Assembly (NCBI GenBank): GCA_021780015.1
Contig: JAJXZN010000192.1
Coordinates: 1 to 9,141, forward strand
Length of the DNA: 9,141 nucleotides
Direction of reading: 5' to 3'
Source of the DNA: Pseudomonadota bacterium
GTDB lineage: Bacteria; Pseudomonadota; Alphaproteobacteria; Rhizobiales; Beijerinckiaceae
Below the pieces are notes generated by a model. The model made no database searches. It saw only the letters and a list, made by a program, of their open reading frames with translations, and was not told the origin of the DNA. Made by a program: the position numbers and the translations under genes. This document shows positions 1 to 6,309 of the stretch, one piece after another (within the stretch, counting starts at the first letter, position 1; each line of letters starts with the position of its first letter).

Positions 1-725
1 GTCGGCTGGAAGGTCACACTGCTCGCGGTGCCGCCCTGAAAGAGCGCAACGCCGCTGTCGGTGTAGAACGACATGTCGCCGCTTGAATTCGTCGTCGTGG
101 TTATGCCGACCTGCTGCGATAGCTGGGTGAGAATGGAATTGCGTGTATCCTGCAGATTGGTGACATCGGAACCCATAGCCGTCCCGGTGACGATCTGCTG
201 ATTGACGCTCTGAAATTGCGTCAGCAGGGAATTGATTGACGCAACCGACGAAGCCATCTGCGAGTCCGCCTGCTCGCGAACCTGCTGCACGGTGTTCGTC
301 GCGTTATTGAGCGTGCTCGCCAAATTTTGCGCGGCAGTGACCGCCGCCTCGGCCAGCGAGCTGCTCGAGGGCGATGCCTGATATTGCTGGATCGCGTTTG
401 TAAGATCGCTCAGCTTCTCGGCCGGCGAGGTATCGGAGCCCGGCTGACCGACGATATTTAAGAGCGAGATCAAACCGTTCGAAATCGCCGCCTGGGTCGC
501 AGAGGCCGACGTAGCACCCAATACATTGCCAAAGAGCGCCTGGTTTTGCGCGTTGGTCACCGAAACGACTTCGGAGCCGCCGTCGAACGTCGTTATGACA
601 TTGGCGACTTTTTGCGAAAACGAAGGACTGTTCACGCCGCTGATGTTGCGCGAGACGACAGCCGACTCCGCCGATACCGTCGACAGAGCAGACTGGGCGA
701 TATTCGTGGCTGACGTCAGATTCAT
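1..725 (-). CDS. flgK: Flagellar hook-associated protein 1, FlgK (5' part; runs off the window)
   Basis: FlgK is the first hook-filament junction protein. It is exported by the flagellar type III system and sits on the distal end of the hook. The ATG is at 725-723 and the frame stays open to base 1, giving about 241 residues of a protein usually 450-650 long in this family. The N-terminus MNLTSATNIAQSALSTVSAE, followed by SRNISGVNSPSFSQ (about residues 26-39), matches the conserved rod/hook/HAP N-terminal helix in its degenerate FlgK form (NIxNxxxPxYS). A helical, Gln/Ser/Asn/Thr-rich stretch (QVREQADSQMASSVASINSL and after) is typical of the FlgK coiled region. It lies 33 bases after the flgE stop, with only a weak GAG ribosome-site match, so it is probably co-transcribed with flgE. 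I infer FlgK rather than FlgL from its position directly after flgE and this N-terminal form. Confidence 0.9.
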   Translation of the reverse strand, partial: MNLTSATNIAQSALSTVSAESAVVSRNISGVNSPSFSQKVANVITTFDGGSEVVSVTNAQNQALFGNVLGATSASATQAAISNGLISLLNIVGQPGSDTSPAEKLSDLTNAIQQYQASPSSSSLAEAAVTAAQNLASTLNNATNTVQQVREQADSQMASSVASINSLLTQFQSVNQQIVTGTAMGSDVTNLQDTRNSILTQLSQQVGITTTTNSSGDMSFYTDSGVALFQGGTASSVTFQP

Positions 726-758
726 GGCACGAACTCAAAAGCAATGAGGGAGACGGCT

Positions 759-2015
759 TTACTTCAGCAGATTGACCAATTGACTCAGCATGTCGGAGCC
801 GACCTGGAAGGCCTTTGAATTGGCCTGGTAGCTATTCTGCGTGACGACCATATTGGTGAGCTGGGTCGCCAGATCGACAGTCGAGGATTCCAGCTGCGAT
901 CCATTGATCGTCCCGAAGCCTTGCGAATTGGCCGCACCGAGCTGGATATTGCCGGAAGCGGAATTGGGCGAAAAGACATCGCCGGCCATCGACGTCATGC
1001 TATTCACGCTCGGCACGGTACCCAGCGGAATTTGATAGATCGGCGTCGTCACCCCGTTGGAGAAGGTCTCGGACAGAACACCGCTCTGGGAGACGGACAC
1101 GCTTTCGTAAGTCCCGGGCGCATTGCCGTTGGCGGTGCCCTGCACCGACGTCGCGGAAGAAACCTGGGTGAGACCGGAGAGGCTAAAGTTTACAGTTTGC
1201 GTCCCGCTCACCGCAACGGATACGGAGCCGCTTGCAGGCGTCGTCAAAGCGCCGGTCGTCGCGTTGAAGTTGAGCGTCGTCGTGGACAGCGGACCCGCAC
1301 TATAAGGGAACCCCCCTCCCGAAGCCGCATCGGCCGCGTTGTAGACGTCCATTTCCCACGTATTGGCACCCGTCTTCGTCGCGTAGACGTTGAGCGTGAC
1401 CGGATTACCGAGACTGTCGTAGGCGGTCACCGGCGTCATGCTGGTGTATGTCGAGCTCGCGCTGTTTGCCGCCGGGAGCGTGCCCGTATCGACGGAAGCC
1501 GACGAATCGAGATTTCCCTTTAAGGTCGCCGTCGTCGACGCCACCGGAGGGGAGAGGGCAGACGTCGAAATCTGAACCGGCACCAATTGATTGAGCGAAT
1601 AGCTCGGCGGCTGCGATGAACCCGAATTGATCGGATACCCCATCAGCGTAAAACCGGACGCGTTGACGAGATCGCCCTGCGCGTTCGGCGCGAACGATCC
1701 GGCGCGCGTCAGGAACGTCTGCCCGCTCGCGTTCTGGACGACGAAGAAACCATTGCCTTCGATCGCCATATTCGTCGAGTTCGTTGTCGAGGTCGGATCG
1801 CCCTGCTGGGAGATATTGTAATTGACGACGGTCGCGACGCCACCGGCGTTATATTCGCTCGGGCTGAATTCGTTGAGCATGTCTTCGAATTGCGTTCCGG
1901 CTTGCTTGTAGCCGACCGTATTCGCGTTCGCGATATTATCGGAGATCGTCGACAGCGAATTCGCTTGCGCATTCATCCCCGACACGCTCGCCATCAATGA
2001 ACTAAAAAGGCTCAT
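759..2015 (-). CDS. flgE: Flagellar hook protein FlgE
   Basis: FlgE is the building block of the hook, the flexible joint outside the outer membrane; it is a type III export substrate. The 418 residues are a normal length. The N-terminus (residues 1-47) has the rod/hook signature SDNIANANTVGYKQAGTQFE. A conserved FlgE/F/G core block follows around residues 88-130 (FLTRAGSF, then ASGFTLMGYP). The middle is a Ser/Thr/Ala/Gly-rich beta domain, and the C-terminus (about 375-418) carries the conserved helix LTNMVVTQNSYQANSKAFQ. I see no Cys and a single Trp, usual for exported axial proteins. The ATG at 2015-2013 has an AGGAG ribosome site 9 bases upstream. The gene follows the rem terminator and precedes flgK, so flgE should start the late transcription unit. 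In rhizobia, Rem activates such genes; that control is inferred here. Confidence 0.96.
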   Translation of the reverse strand: MSLFSSLMASVSGMNAQANSLSTISDNIANANTVGYKQAGTQFEDMLNEFSPSEYNAGGVATVVNYNISQQGDPTSTTNSTNMAIEGNGFFVVQNASGQTFLTRAGSFAPNAQGDLVNASGFTLMGYPINSGSSQPPSYSLNQLVPVQISTSALSPPVASTTATLKGNLDSSASVDTGTLPAANSASSTYTSMTPVTAYDSLGNPVTLNVYATKTGANTWEMDVYNAADAASGGGFPYSAGPLSTTTLNFNATTGALTTPASGSVSVAVSGTQTVNFSLSGLTQVSSATSVQGTANGNAPGTYESVSVSQSGVLSETFSNGVTTPIYQIPLGTVPSVNSMTSMAGDVFSPNSASGNIQLGAANSQGFGTINGSQLESSTVDLATQLTNMVVTQNSYQANSKAFQVGSDMLSQLVNLLK

Positions 2016-2024
2016 CCGCCGATT

Positions 2025-2029
2025 CTCCT
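2025..2029 (-). promoter_or_regulatory. Ribosome binding site of flgE
   Basis: AGGAG on the minus strand, 9 bases before the flgE ATG. It is the clearest ribosome site in the window and fixes the flgE start. A short inverted repeat, TCCGC-TGA-GCGGA (2032-2044), lies just upstream in the mRNA leader and could form a small hairpin beside it. Confidence 0.75.
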
Positions 2030-2123
2030 GCTCCGCTGAGCGGATTAAACGGCGAGCAACTTGTGTGGAGCTTGCGCTAGAGGCACAGCAGCGTAGTTCT
2101 ACGGCTTGTGAAAAACATGACGC

Positions 2124-2163
2124 AAAAAAGAGACGCGCCGGGAGCGGTCAAACGCCCGGCGCG
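2124..2163 (-). terminator. Rho-independent terminator downstream of rem
   Basis: Minus-strand transcripts from rem would form a perfect 9-bp GC stem, CGCGCCGGG (2134-2142) with CCCGGCGCG (2155-2163), around a 12-base loop. The bases read next are TCTC followed by six T (complement of 2129-2124). A strong stem plus U-run in this direction, and no T-run in the other, supports termination after rem and before flgE. The four bases between stem and U-run make it slightly imperfect. Confidence 0.75.
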
Positions 2164-2222
2164 CACTTCGCGTTAACGAAAAAACACCTCAGATGACGAT
2201 ACCGGAGTGCGGCATGGCGCAA

Positions 2223-2897
2223 TTATTGGACGTCGGCGAGACGATAACCAAGATAGCGCACCGAATTGATCGGATCATAGCCGAGATGGCGACGCAGCTT
2301 CTTGCGCAATTTGCTGATGTGGCTCTCGACCACGTTCTCCTCGACATTGTCGTCGAAGATGCCGTAGATCGAATTGAAGATTTGCGCCTTGCTGACGCGT
2401 CGGCCGCGATTGGCAACGAGATATTCCAGGATGCGCCGCTCACGCCGCGGCAAAGGCAGGACATTGCCCTTGATCTCGGGGTCGCGGCCATCGAAGAAGA
2501 CACGCATTTCACCGACGATCGCATGGTCTTGCTCGATTTCGAGCCGCCGCCGGATCGCGCCGACGCGGGCCAAGATCTCGCGAACATGAATCGGCTTGCG
2601 CACGACATCATCGACGCCAGCCGCGAAAAGACTGAGCGTTTGCTCAAGCGACGGCGCCTCGTTCATGGCGATGACCGGCGCACGCGAACGCTCGCGGATC
2701 ATCTTCGGCAAAATTTCGCGGTCACGACAATCGCCCAACAGAAAAGCCTCGACCGCATAAAGATCTGCATCCGCGACCGTCTTGACCCATTCGCGAAATT
2801 CGTCGGTGCAGAACCTGGCTGCGGACACGCCTTCACTCCCAAAGCGACAAGCGTAACCAGCGGTGACCATGTCCCGCTCATCCACAATCACCAGCAC
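2223..2897 (-). CDS. rem: Rem-like OmpR-family transcriptional activator of motility
   Basis: This is a likely DNA-binding activator of flagellar genes, orthologous by position and sequence to rhizobial Rem. Its 224 residues form an N-terminal receiver-like domain (about 1-115) and a C-terminal winged-helix domain (about 125-222) with typical OmpR/PhoB features: [13 protein letters not shown], then [17 protein letters not shown] as recognition helix, and [10 protein letters not shown] as the wing hairpin. In the receiver the acidic pair D6-E7 and the K101-P102 motif are kept. The phosphoacceptor position in the strand DLYAVE is Glu50, and the usual Thr is Asn79, so normal Asp phosphorylation is unlikely. 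The start is GTG at 2897-2895, chosen because the first strand (LVIVDE) begins at once and a G-rich stretch lies about 7 bases upstream. The gene lies between the mot operon and flgE, with its own possible promoter and a terminator. No histidine kinase is adjacent. Confidence 0.9.
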   Translation of the reverse strand: MLVIVDERDMVTAGYACRFGSEGVSAARFCTDEFREWVKTVADADLYAVEAFLLGDCRDREILPKMIRERSRAPVIAMNEAPSLEQTLSLFAAGVDDVVRKPIHVREILARVGAIRRRLEIEQDHAIVGEMRVFFDGRDPEIKGNVLPLPRRERRILEYLVANRGRRVSKAQIFNSIYGIFDDNVEENVVESHISKLRKKLRRHLGYDPINSVRYLGYRLADVQ

Positions 2898-2934
2898 GGA
2901 ATCGCCCCCCGAATCAGTTGTTTAGCCCGACTTA

Positions 2935-2963
2935 AGTGTTAGCGAAGTCTAAGCTTCCGTCAA
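2935..2963 (-). promoter_or_regulatory. Candidate promoter of rem (weak)
   Basis: On the minus strand TTGACG (complement of 2958-2963) matches the -35 consensus at five of six bases. It is followed after 17 bases by AACACT (complement of 2935-2940), only three of six to TATAAT. A start near 2928 would leave about a 30-base leader before the GTG of rem. Alphaproteobacterial promoters often rely on the TTGAC element, so this is plausible but unproven. A 4-bp dyad (GAAG/CTTC) lies within the spacer. Confidence 0.35.
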
Positions 2964-2980
2964 ACGCTACTGTCGCGTTT
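2962..2980. repeat. Short inverted repeat upstream of rem
   Basis: AAACGC (2962-2967) and GCGTTT (2975-2980) form a perfect 6-bp dyad with a 7-base spacer. It overlaps the upstream edge of the candidate rem -35 box and has no U-run, so it looks more like a possible activator or repressor site than a terminator. Short dyads of this kind also occur by chance. Confidence 0.4.
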
Positions 2981-3078
2981 TGGGACTTTCAGCGATGCAT
3001 GAATCTTTTTCGACACGCATGTGATTGAAAAGACTCAAATCACGCATCAATCGACCGAGCCGCGCGGCGGACGAAGCA

Positions 3079-3654
3079 TCAATGACAGAAGGCGCGCGCG
3101 GATTCGGTCCATGCGCCGAAACCGCTGGCGACCATATTGGCGATGACCTCGCAGACATATTGCTTCTGCGCCGGGTCATTATCGGGACCGGCATGATAAC
3201 GCGCCGCCGCGAGAGTCCAGCTTCCCTCCTGCTGTTTCAGGTCGCGCAGATAGCGGGCCGCATAATCAACGTTGGCGTGCGGATCGAACATCTCTGCAAC
3301 CGAGCGGAAATGGCTGCCGTGATAATAATGATTGATCTGCATGCACCCGATGTAGATGAGCTTGGCGCCGCGGCGCTCGGCATCGTCAAAGCGCTGCATT
3401 GCTTCCGCGAGCGTGTCCGGAAAGAAGGACGGTCCCTCGATATTGAGCGCAAAGGGACTGAGCGTTCCGCGCCGCCCGGTTTCCGTCAGCCCGACGGCAT
3501 AAAGCACGCCGAGCGGCACATCATATTTGGCCGCGGCGCGCGTCATTTCCCGTTCGCAAACGAGAGCCTGCGGCGCGGCGGCTGCGCCATTATATATAAA
3601 GGCCAGAACCAGCAGTGCGCTGAGCCGCGGGCCGAGGCGATTCCTGAATCTCAT
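3079..3654 (-). CDS. Secreted lytic transglycosylase (SLT domain), flagellar-cluster type
   Basis: This is a probable periplasmic enzyme that cleaves the peptidoglycan glycan chain, opening the wall for the flagellar rod. From the ATG at 3654 it has 191 residues: a signal peptide (basic start MRFRNRLGPR, hydrophobic core, cleavage near residues 26-27) and then an SLT fold. Family marks seen are a candidate catalytic Glu58 in GLTETG, GCMQIN (103-108), the block NVDYAARYL (128-136), and ARYHAG (151-156). Cys 33, 104, 168 and 190 could form two disulfides. I chose this start because it gives a normal signal peptide. An in-frame ATG at 3723, with GAGG about 9 bases before it, would add 23 residues and cannot be excluded. 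Either way the 5' end overlaps fliK out of frame. Alphaproteobacterial FlgJ commonly lacks the muramidase domain and a separate enzyme (SltF in Rhodobacter sphaeroides) does the work. A gene of this kind also sits between fliK and rem in Sinorhizobium, as I recall. Confidence 0.85.
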   Translation of the reverse strand: MRFRNRLGPRLSALLVLAFIYNGAAAAPQALVCEREMTRAAAKYDVPLGVLYAVGLTETGRRGTLSPFALNIEGPSFFPDTLAEAMQRFDDAERRGAKLIYIGCMQINHYYHGSHFRSVAEMFDPHANVDYAARYLRDLKQQEGSWTLAAARYHAGPDNDPAQKQYVCEVIANMVASGFGAWTESARAFCH

Positions 3655-5128
3655 AGGCGCTTTGCCGCTGGTTTTGGCGAGAAGAATCATGGGCGCCGCC
3701 GCCTTGTGTCTGTGATCCACCATTGGCTTGCGCCTCGCCGCTCAGAAATTGACCGGACGAACCCTGCTGCGTTCCCTGGCCGGCAGAATCCATGGCCGCA
3801 TGGTTCGCCGGCGCAAGGCCGATCGCCACGCCGGAGACGGTATAGCCGGCGCCGCTCAACCCTTGCGTGAGCGACTGCTTGTCCTTCTCGAGAAGATCGA
3901 CGGTCGCTGATTGGCTCGCCCGGACGTCCACCGCAAGGCCATCGGCGGACAAATTGAGCTTGATGCTCACGGCGCCAAGGGTGGGCGGTTCGAGCTGTAG
4001 ATCGAGCGTCTTGATCGAAGGCGCCGCGGGCTGCGCCGCCGCGAGCAGGGAATTGAGGCTGGCCGAGGAGGCAGAGCTCACCGGCGCTGCGGCCCCCGCG
4101 TCTTGGCTCGTGCCTGCCGCACCGGTGAGCATCATCGTCGTGGCGCCGACGATCTGCTGCGCCGGCGACAGAGACGCCACCGGCGCGAAATGCGTCGCCT
4201 GTGTGACGATATCGACCTTGAGAGGCGCAGCTTTGTCGTCGCCCGCGTCCTCCGCGGCATCCTGGCCTCGCGTCGAAATATTGTGTGTGAGACCAGCATC
4301 GCTCGACAGGATCGTGCTGCGTGACGGCTGTGCCGGCGATTGCGCGCCCGGCGCCGCCGGCACGTTGGCGAGCGGAGCGGCGATGGCTGGCACGATCAAG
4401 CCAGTCGCAGAGATCGCATTCGCCGCCGCCGGCGGTGAGTGCGAGCCGCCATCGTCCTTGTGCCGCGGCGCAGAGGCTGGCGACTGGGAATGCGTATGGG
4501 CCGGCTTCTTGCCGATCCCCGATGCGTCGGCGGCAGCCTCCGGTTGCTCGGCCGCGAGATCGACCGCAGCCTCCATATCGGGGGGAATAGACAGCGGCGT
4601 CGCTGTGGCAGCGAGCTTTGCATTGGACGCTGGATCGGCGATTTTCGCCGCGGGCGTTTGCGTCTTGATTGCGCCGCCGGTTTGGCCCGTGGATACATGT
4701 GCGGTTGCCGGCAACGGCGCACTTTCAACCAAGGGTGTCGAAGCAGCGCCGCTCCCTTTCGCTGTGGCCTTCCCATCGGGGGAATCGGATTGCGACGGAA
4801 TCTGCAATTGCAGATTTGTCGCCAGCCGCAGGCTTTGGTGCATCGATTGCGCGGGCGTCAATTCGTTGCCCGGCGTCCCTGCGACCGCTGGACTGGGCTC
4901 GTCTGGCAAGCCACCGCCAAATCCTTTGAAAAGCGCGCCCGTCGGCGCGCCCTTGGCGGACGGTGCTGCCGCCTCTTCCTGCGGCTGAGACAATCCTGCG
5001 AGCAGCGTGGTGAAGGAGTCCGGCCGGCCGTCATGCAGGGCCGCAGAATTTTCGCCGCCGGATTTCGAATCTGAGGCCGGCGAATTCGACGTCGGCAATG
5101 CGTTTGTCAGTCCGCTGATGTTGTTCAT
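3590..5128 (-). CDS. fliK: Flagellar hook-length control protein FliK (former rhizobial MotD)
   Basis: FliK is exported while the hook grows, acts as its ruler, and switches the export gate (FlhB) from hook to filament substrates. The 512 residues show the family's usual plan. There is a long disordered Ala/Pro/Ser/Thr-rich N-terminal part (about 1-370), then the conserved C-terminal Flg_hook domain at about 372-440 with TLDLQLEPPTLGAVSIKLNL and a helix (VDLLEKDKQSLTQGLSGAGY). A Gln/Gly/Ser-rich tail of about 70 residues completes it. The ATG shares four bases with the motC stop (ATGA) and has GGGAG about 10 bases upstream, so translation is probably coupled to motC. In rhizobia this locus was first named motD and later shown to be FliK. 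The last 65 bases (or 134 with the alternative start) overlap the transglycosylase gene, and an AT-only 10-base palindrome (3590-3599) lies at its stop codon. Confidence 0.92.
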   Translation of the reverse strand: MNNISGLTNALPTSNSPASDSKSGGENSAALHDGRPDSFTTLLAGLSQPQEEAAAPSAKGAPTGALFKGFGGGLPDEPSPAVAGTPGNELTPAQSMHQSLRLATNLQLQIPSQSDSPDGKATAKGSGAASTPLVESAPLPATAHVSTGQTGGAIKTQTPAAKIADPASNAKLAATATPLSIPPDMEAAVDLAAEQPEAAADASGIGKKPAHTHSQSPASAPRHKDDGGSHSPPAAANAISATGLIVPAIAAPLANVPAAPGAQSPAQPSRSTILSSDAGLTHNISTRGQDAAEDAGDDKAAPLKVDIVTQATHFAPVASLSPAQQIVGATTMMLTGAAGTSQDAGAAAPVSSASSASLNSLLAAAQPAAPSIKTLDLQLEPPTLGAVSIKLNLSADGLAVDVRASQSATVDLLEKDKQSLTQGLSGAGYTVSGVAIGLAPANHAAMDSAGQGTQQGSSGQFLSGEAQANGGSQTQGGGAHDSSRQNQRQSAYEIQESPRPAAQRTAGSGLYI

Positions 5129-6309
5129 GGCTGGGGCGCTCCCGAACCGTCGCTTTCAGCGAGCGCCTTTTGAGCAGCCTCAATCGTCGCCGTCGTACTG
5201 GCCATGACCGATTGGAGCTGTTGCGGCACGGATTGGTCCGCGAGACTCGCCGCGGGCGTGTTCGCCTCGATTTGCGGCCATGCGTGAATTTGCTGCGAGA
5301 CCGACAGCGCCGCATCTTTCAGCGTCGATTCTTCCCGCGAAAGACGGCCGGTATTCAAGGAATCGAGCGTGCCCTCGCCGCTTTCATAGGCGGGCGTAAA
5401 AACCTCTGCTGCCCCGTCATAGAGTTTGGCCCGGTTGATCTCGGTCGAATCCGGCGCCGCCAGAGCTTCCGCCTTGGCCGCGGCGAATTCCGCCGCCGGA
5501 ATCTTGCCCATCAGAATCGAGCCGCGCGCGATCATCAGATAGATTTTCAGCTGATCGCTGGGCTTGAGCGCACTCAAGGCATCGTCGATCTCCTGCAACT
5601 CTGTCGAATCGCCGGCAATGTTCAGCCGCGCAACCGCATCGGCAAAATGCTCGCGGAAATTGTCGGCGTAAGTCGAATTATGGAATCGCCGGATATAGTC
5701 GCCGGACAGGCTGATGAAACGATCGAAGTCGCCGGTCGCGTTGATGAGGAAAATCTCGCGCCGCAAGGCGGCCTCCTCCACCAGGGTCCCCGGCGCGAGG
5801 ACGCGGGCGACGTCAAGCAGCGCGACGGCCTTCTCCGGATTCTTGTCCGCGACCAGTGCGGCCTGAGCCAAAGCGATGTGGCCGCCGACGATCGGCTCCA
5901 ACGTCCGCGGATCGACATTGGCGAGCAAGCTTCTCGCCCGCGCCGCCTTGCCTTCCGAATAGGCCAACGCGGCCTCGACGAGCGGTTTCTCCTGCGGCGG
6001 ACACTTGCCGCTCGCAAGCACAGCCTCTGCGACCCGCGGCGCGCCGCCGCTCAGAACGTAGGTGACGACGGCACGGACATTGCGCGGCTCGCGCCATACC
6101 GACGGATCATAAGAAAGAAGACGTGAGGCGAGATCGGTGGCCAGTGCGGAAACCGCGGCTCGCGCCGAACGATTGCCCAGCACGATCTGATCCTGCAACG
6201 CATGCAGCGAACGCACGAGCTGGTAGGGCGGCTTCGATGGCGCCGCGCCGGCAAGACCCGCAGCAAAGAGGCAGGCCAGCAAAGCGATAGCGAAGGCGCC
6301 GCGTCTCAT
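5125..6309 (-). CDS. motC: Chemotaxis/motility protein MotC
   Basis: MotC is a periplasmic protein that in Sinorhizobium binds the periplasmic part of MotB and is needed for torque generation; it is characteristic of this bacterial order. The 394 residues start with a clear signal peptide (MRRGAFAIALLACLFAAGLA, cleavage near residue 22-23). A helical body follows whose Ala-rich repeating helices at about 75-230 (for example LVEAALAYSEGKAARARSLL and IALAQAALVADKNPEKAVAL) look like a TPR-like solenoid. The C-terminal third is also helical and charged. No further membrane segment is visible. The ATG overlaps the motB stop by four bases (ATGA) and no good ribosome site is present, which suggests translational coupling to motB. 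The identification rests on position between motB and fliK, secretion, and general likeness to MotC. Some rhizobial MotC proteins are longer, about 430 residues as I recall. Confidence 0.88.
   Translation of the reverse strand: MRRGAFAIALLACLFAAGLAGAAPSKPPYQLVRSLHALQDQIVLGNRSARAAVSALATDLASRLLSYDPSVWREPRNVRAVVTYVLSGGAPRVAEAVLASGKCPPQEKPLVEAALAYSEGKAARARSLLANVDPRTLEPIVGGHIALAQAALVADKNPEKAVALLDVARVLAPGTLVEEAALRREIFLINATGDFDRFISLSGDYIRRFHNSTYADNFREHFADAVARLNIAGDSTELQEIDDALSALKPSDQLKIYLMIARGSILMGKIPAAEFAAAKAEALAAPDSTEINRAKLYDGAAEVFTPAYESGEGTLDSLNTGRLSREESTLKDAALSVSQQIHAWPQIEANTPAASLADQSVPQQLQSVMASTTATIEAAQKALAESDGSGAPQP

Larger units (their letters stand above)
2016..2222. other. Intergenic region between rem and flgE
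   Basis: This 207-base gap is the longest in the window. From the rem side it holds about 60 bases of 3' untranslated sequence, the intrinsic terminator (2124-2163), and then about 105 bases that should contain the flgE promoter. I could not find a convincing -35/-10 pair or a sigma-54 (GG/GC) or sigma-28 type box there. Two short dyads are visible: CGTAG-TT-CTACG at 2092-2103, which extends imperfectly on both sides, and TCCGC-TGA-GCGGA at 2032-2044 next to the ribosome site. I see no small ORF worth calling. Confidence 0.7.
2898..3078. other. Intergenic region between the transglycosylase gene and rem
   Basis: This 181-base gap is the only break in the fliF-to-rem run and is more AT-rich than the flanking genes. 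It holds the candidate rem promoter (2935-2963), the AAACGC/GCGTTT dyad (2962-2980) and, just after the transglycosylase stop, a perfect GC palindrome (GCCGCGCGGC at 3059-3068). That palindrome has no U-run and no loop room, so I do not call it a terminator. rem may thus be transcribed both from its own promoter and by read-through from the mot operon. Confidence 0.6.

Noticed and set aside
2016..2120. A sigma-54 or sigma-28 promoter for flgE
   Set aside because: No GG-N10-GC pair of the right form and no TAAA-N15-GCCGATAA-like box on the minus strand; a GTGCC and a GCAA are present but in the wrong order and spacing.
3059..3068. GC palindrome GCCGCGCGGC after the transglycosylase stop as a terminator
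   Set aside because: A perfect 10-base palindrome leaves no loop, and no U-run follows in either direction.
2193..3870. Two further plus-strand open frames (249 and 281 codons) opposite rem and the transglycosylase/fliK
   Set aside because: They overlap conserved minus-strand genes, and their compositions fit reverse-complement codons.
3867..4988. A 373-codon open frame on the plus strand opposite fliK
   Set aside because: It is Ala/Cys/Ser-rich, the mirror of the Ala/Pro/Ser-rich FliK codons. No ribosome site or known motif was seen.
5170..6126. A 318-codon open frame on the plus strand opposite motC
   Set aside because: It is an Arg-rich shadow of the MotC frame, without motifs or a plausible start context.
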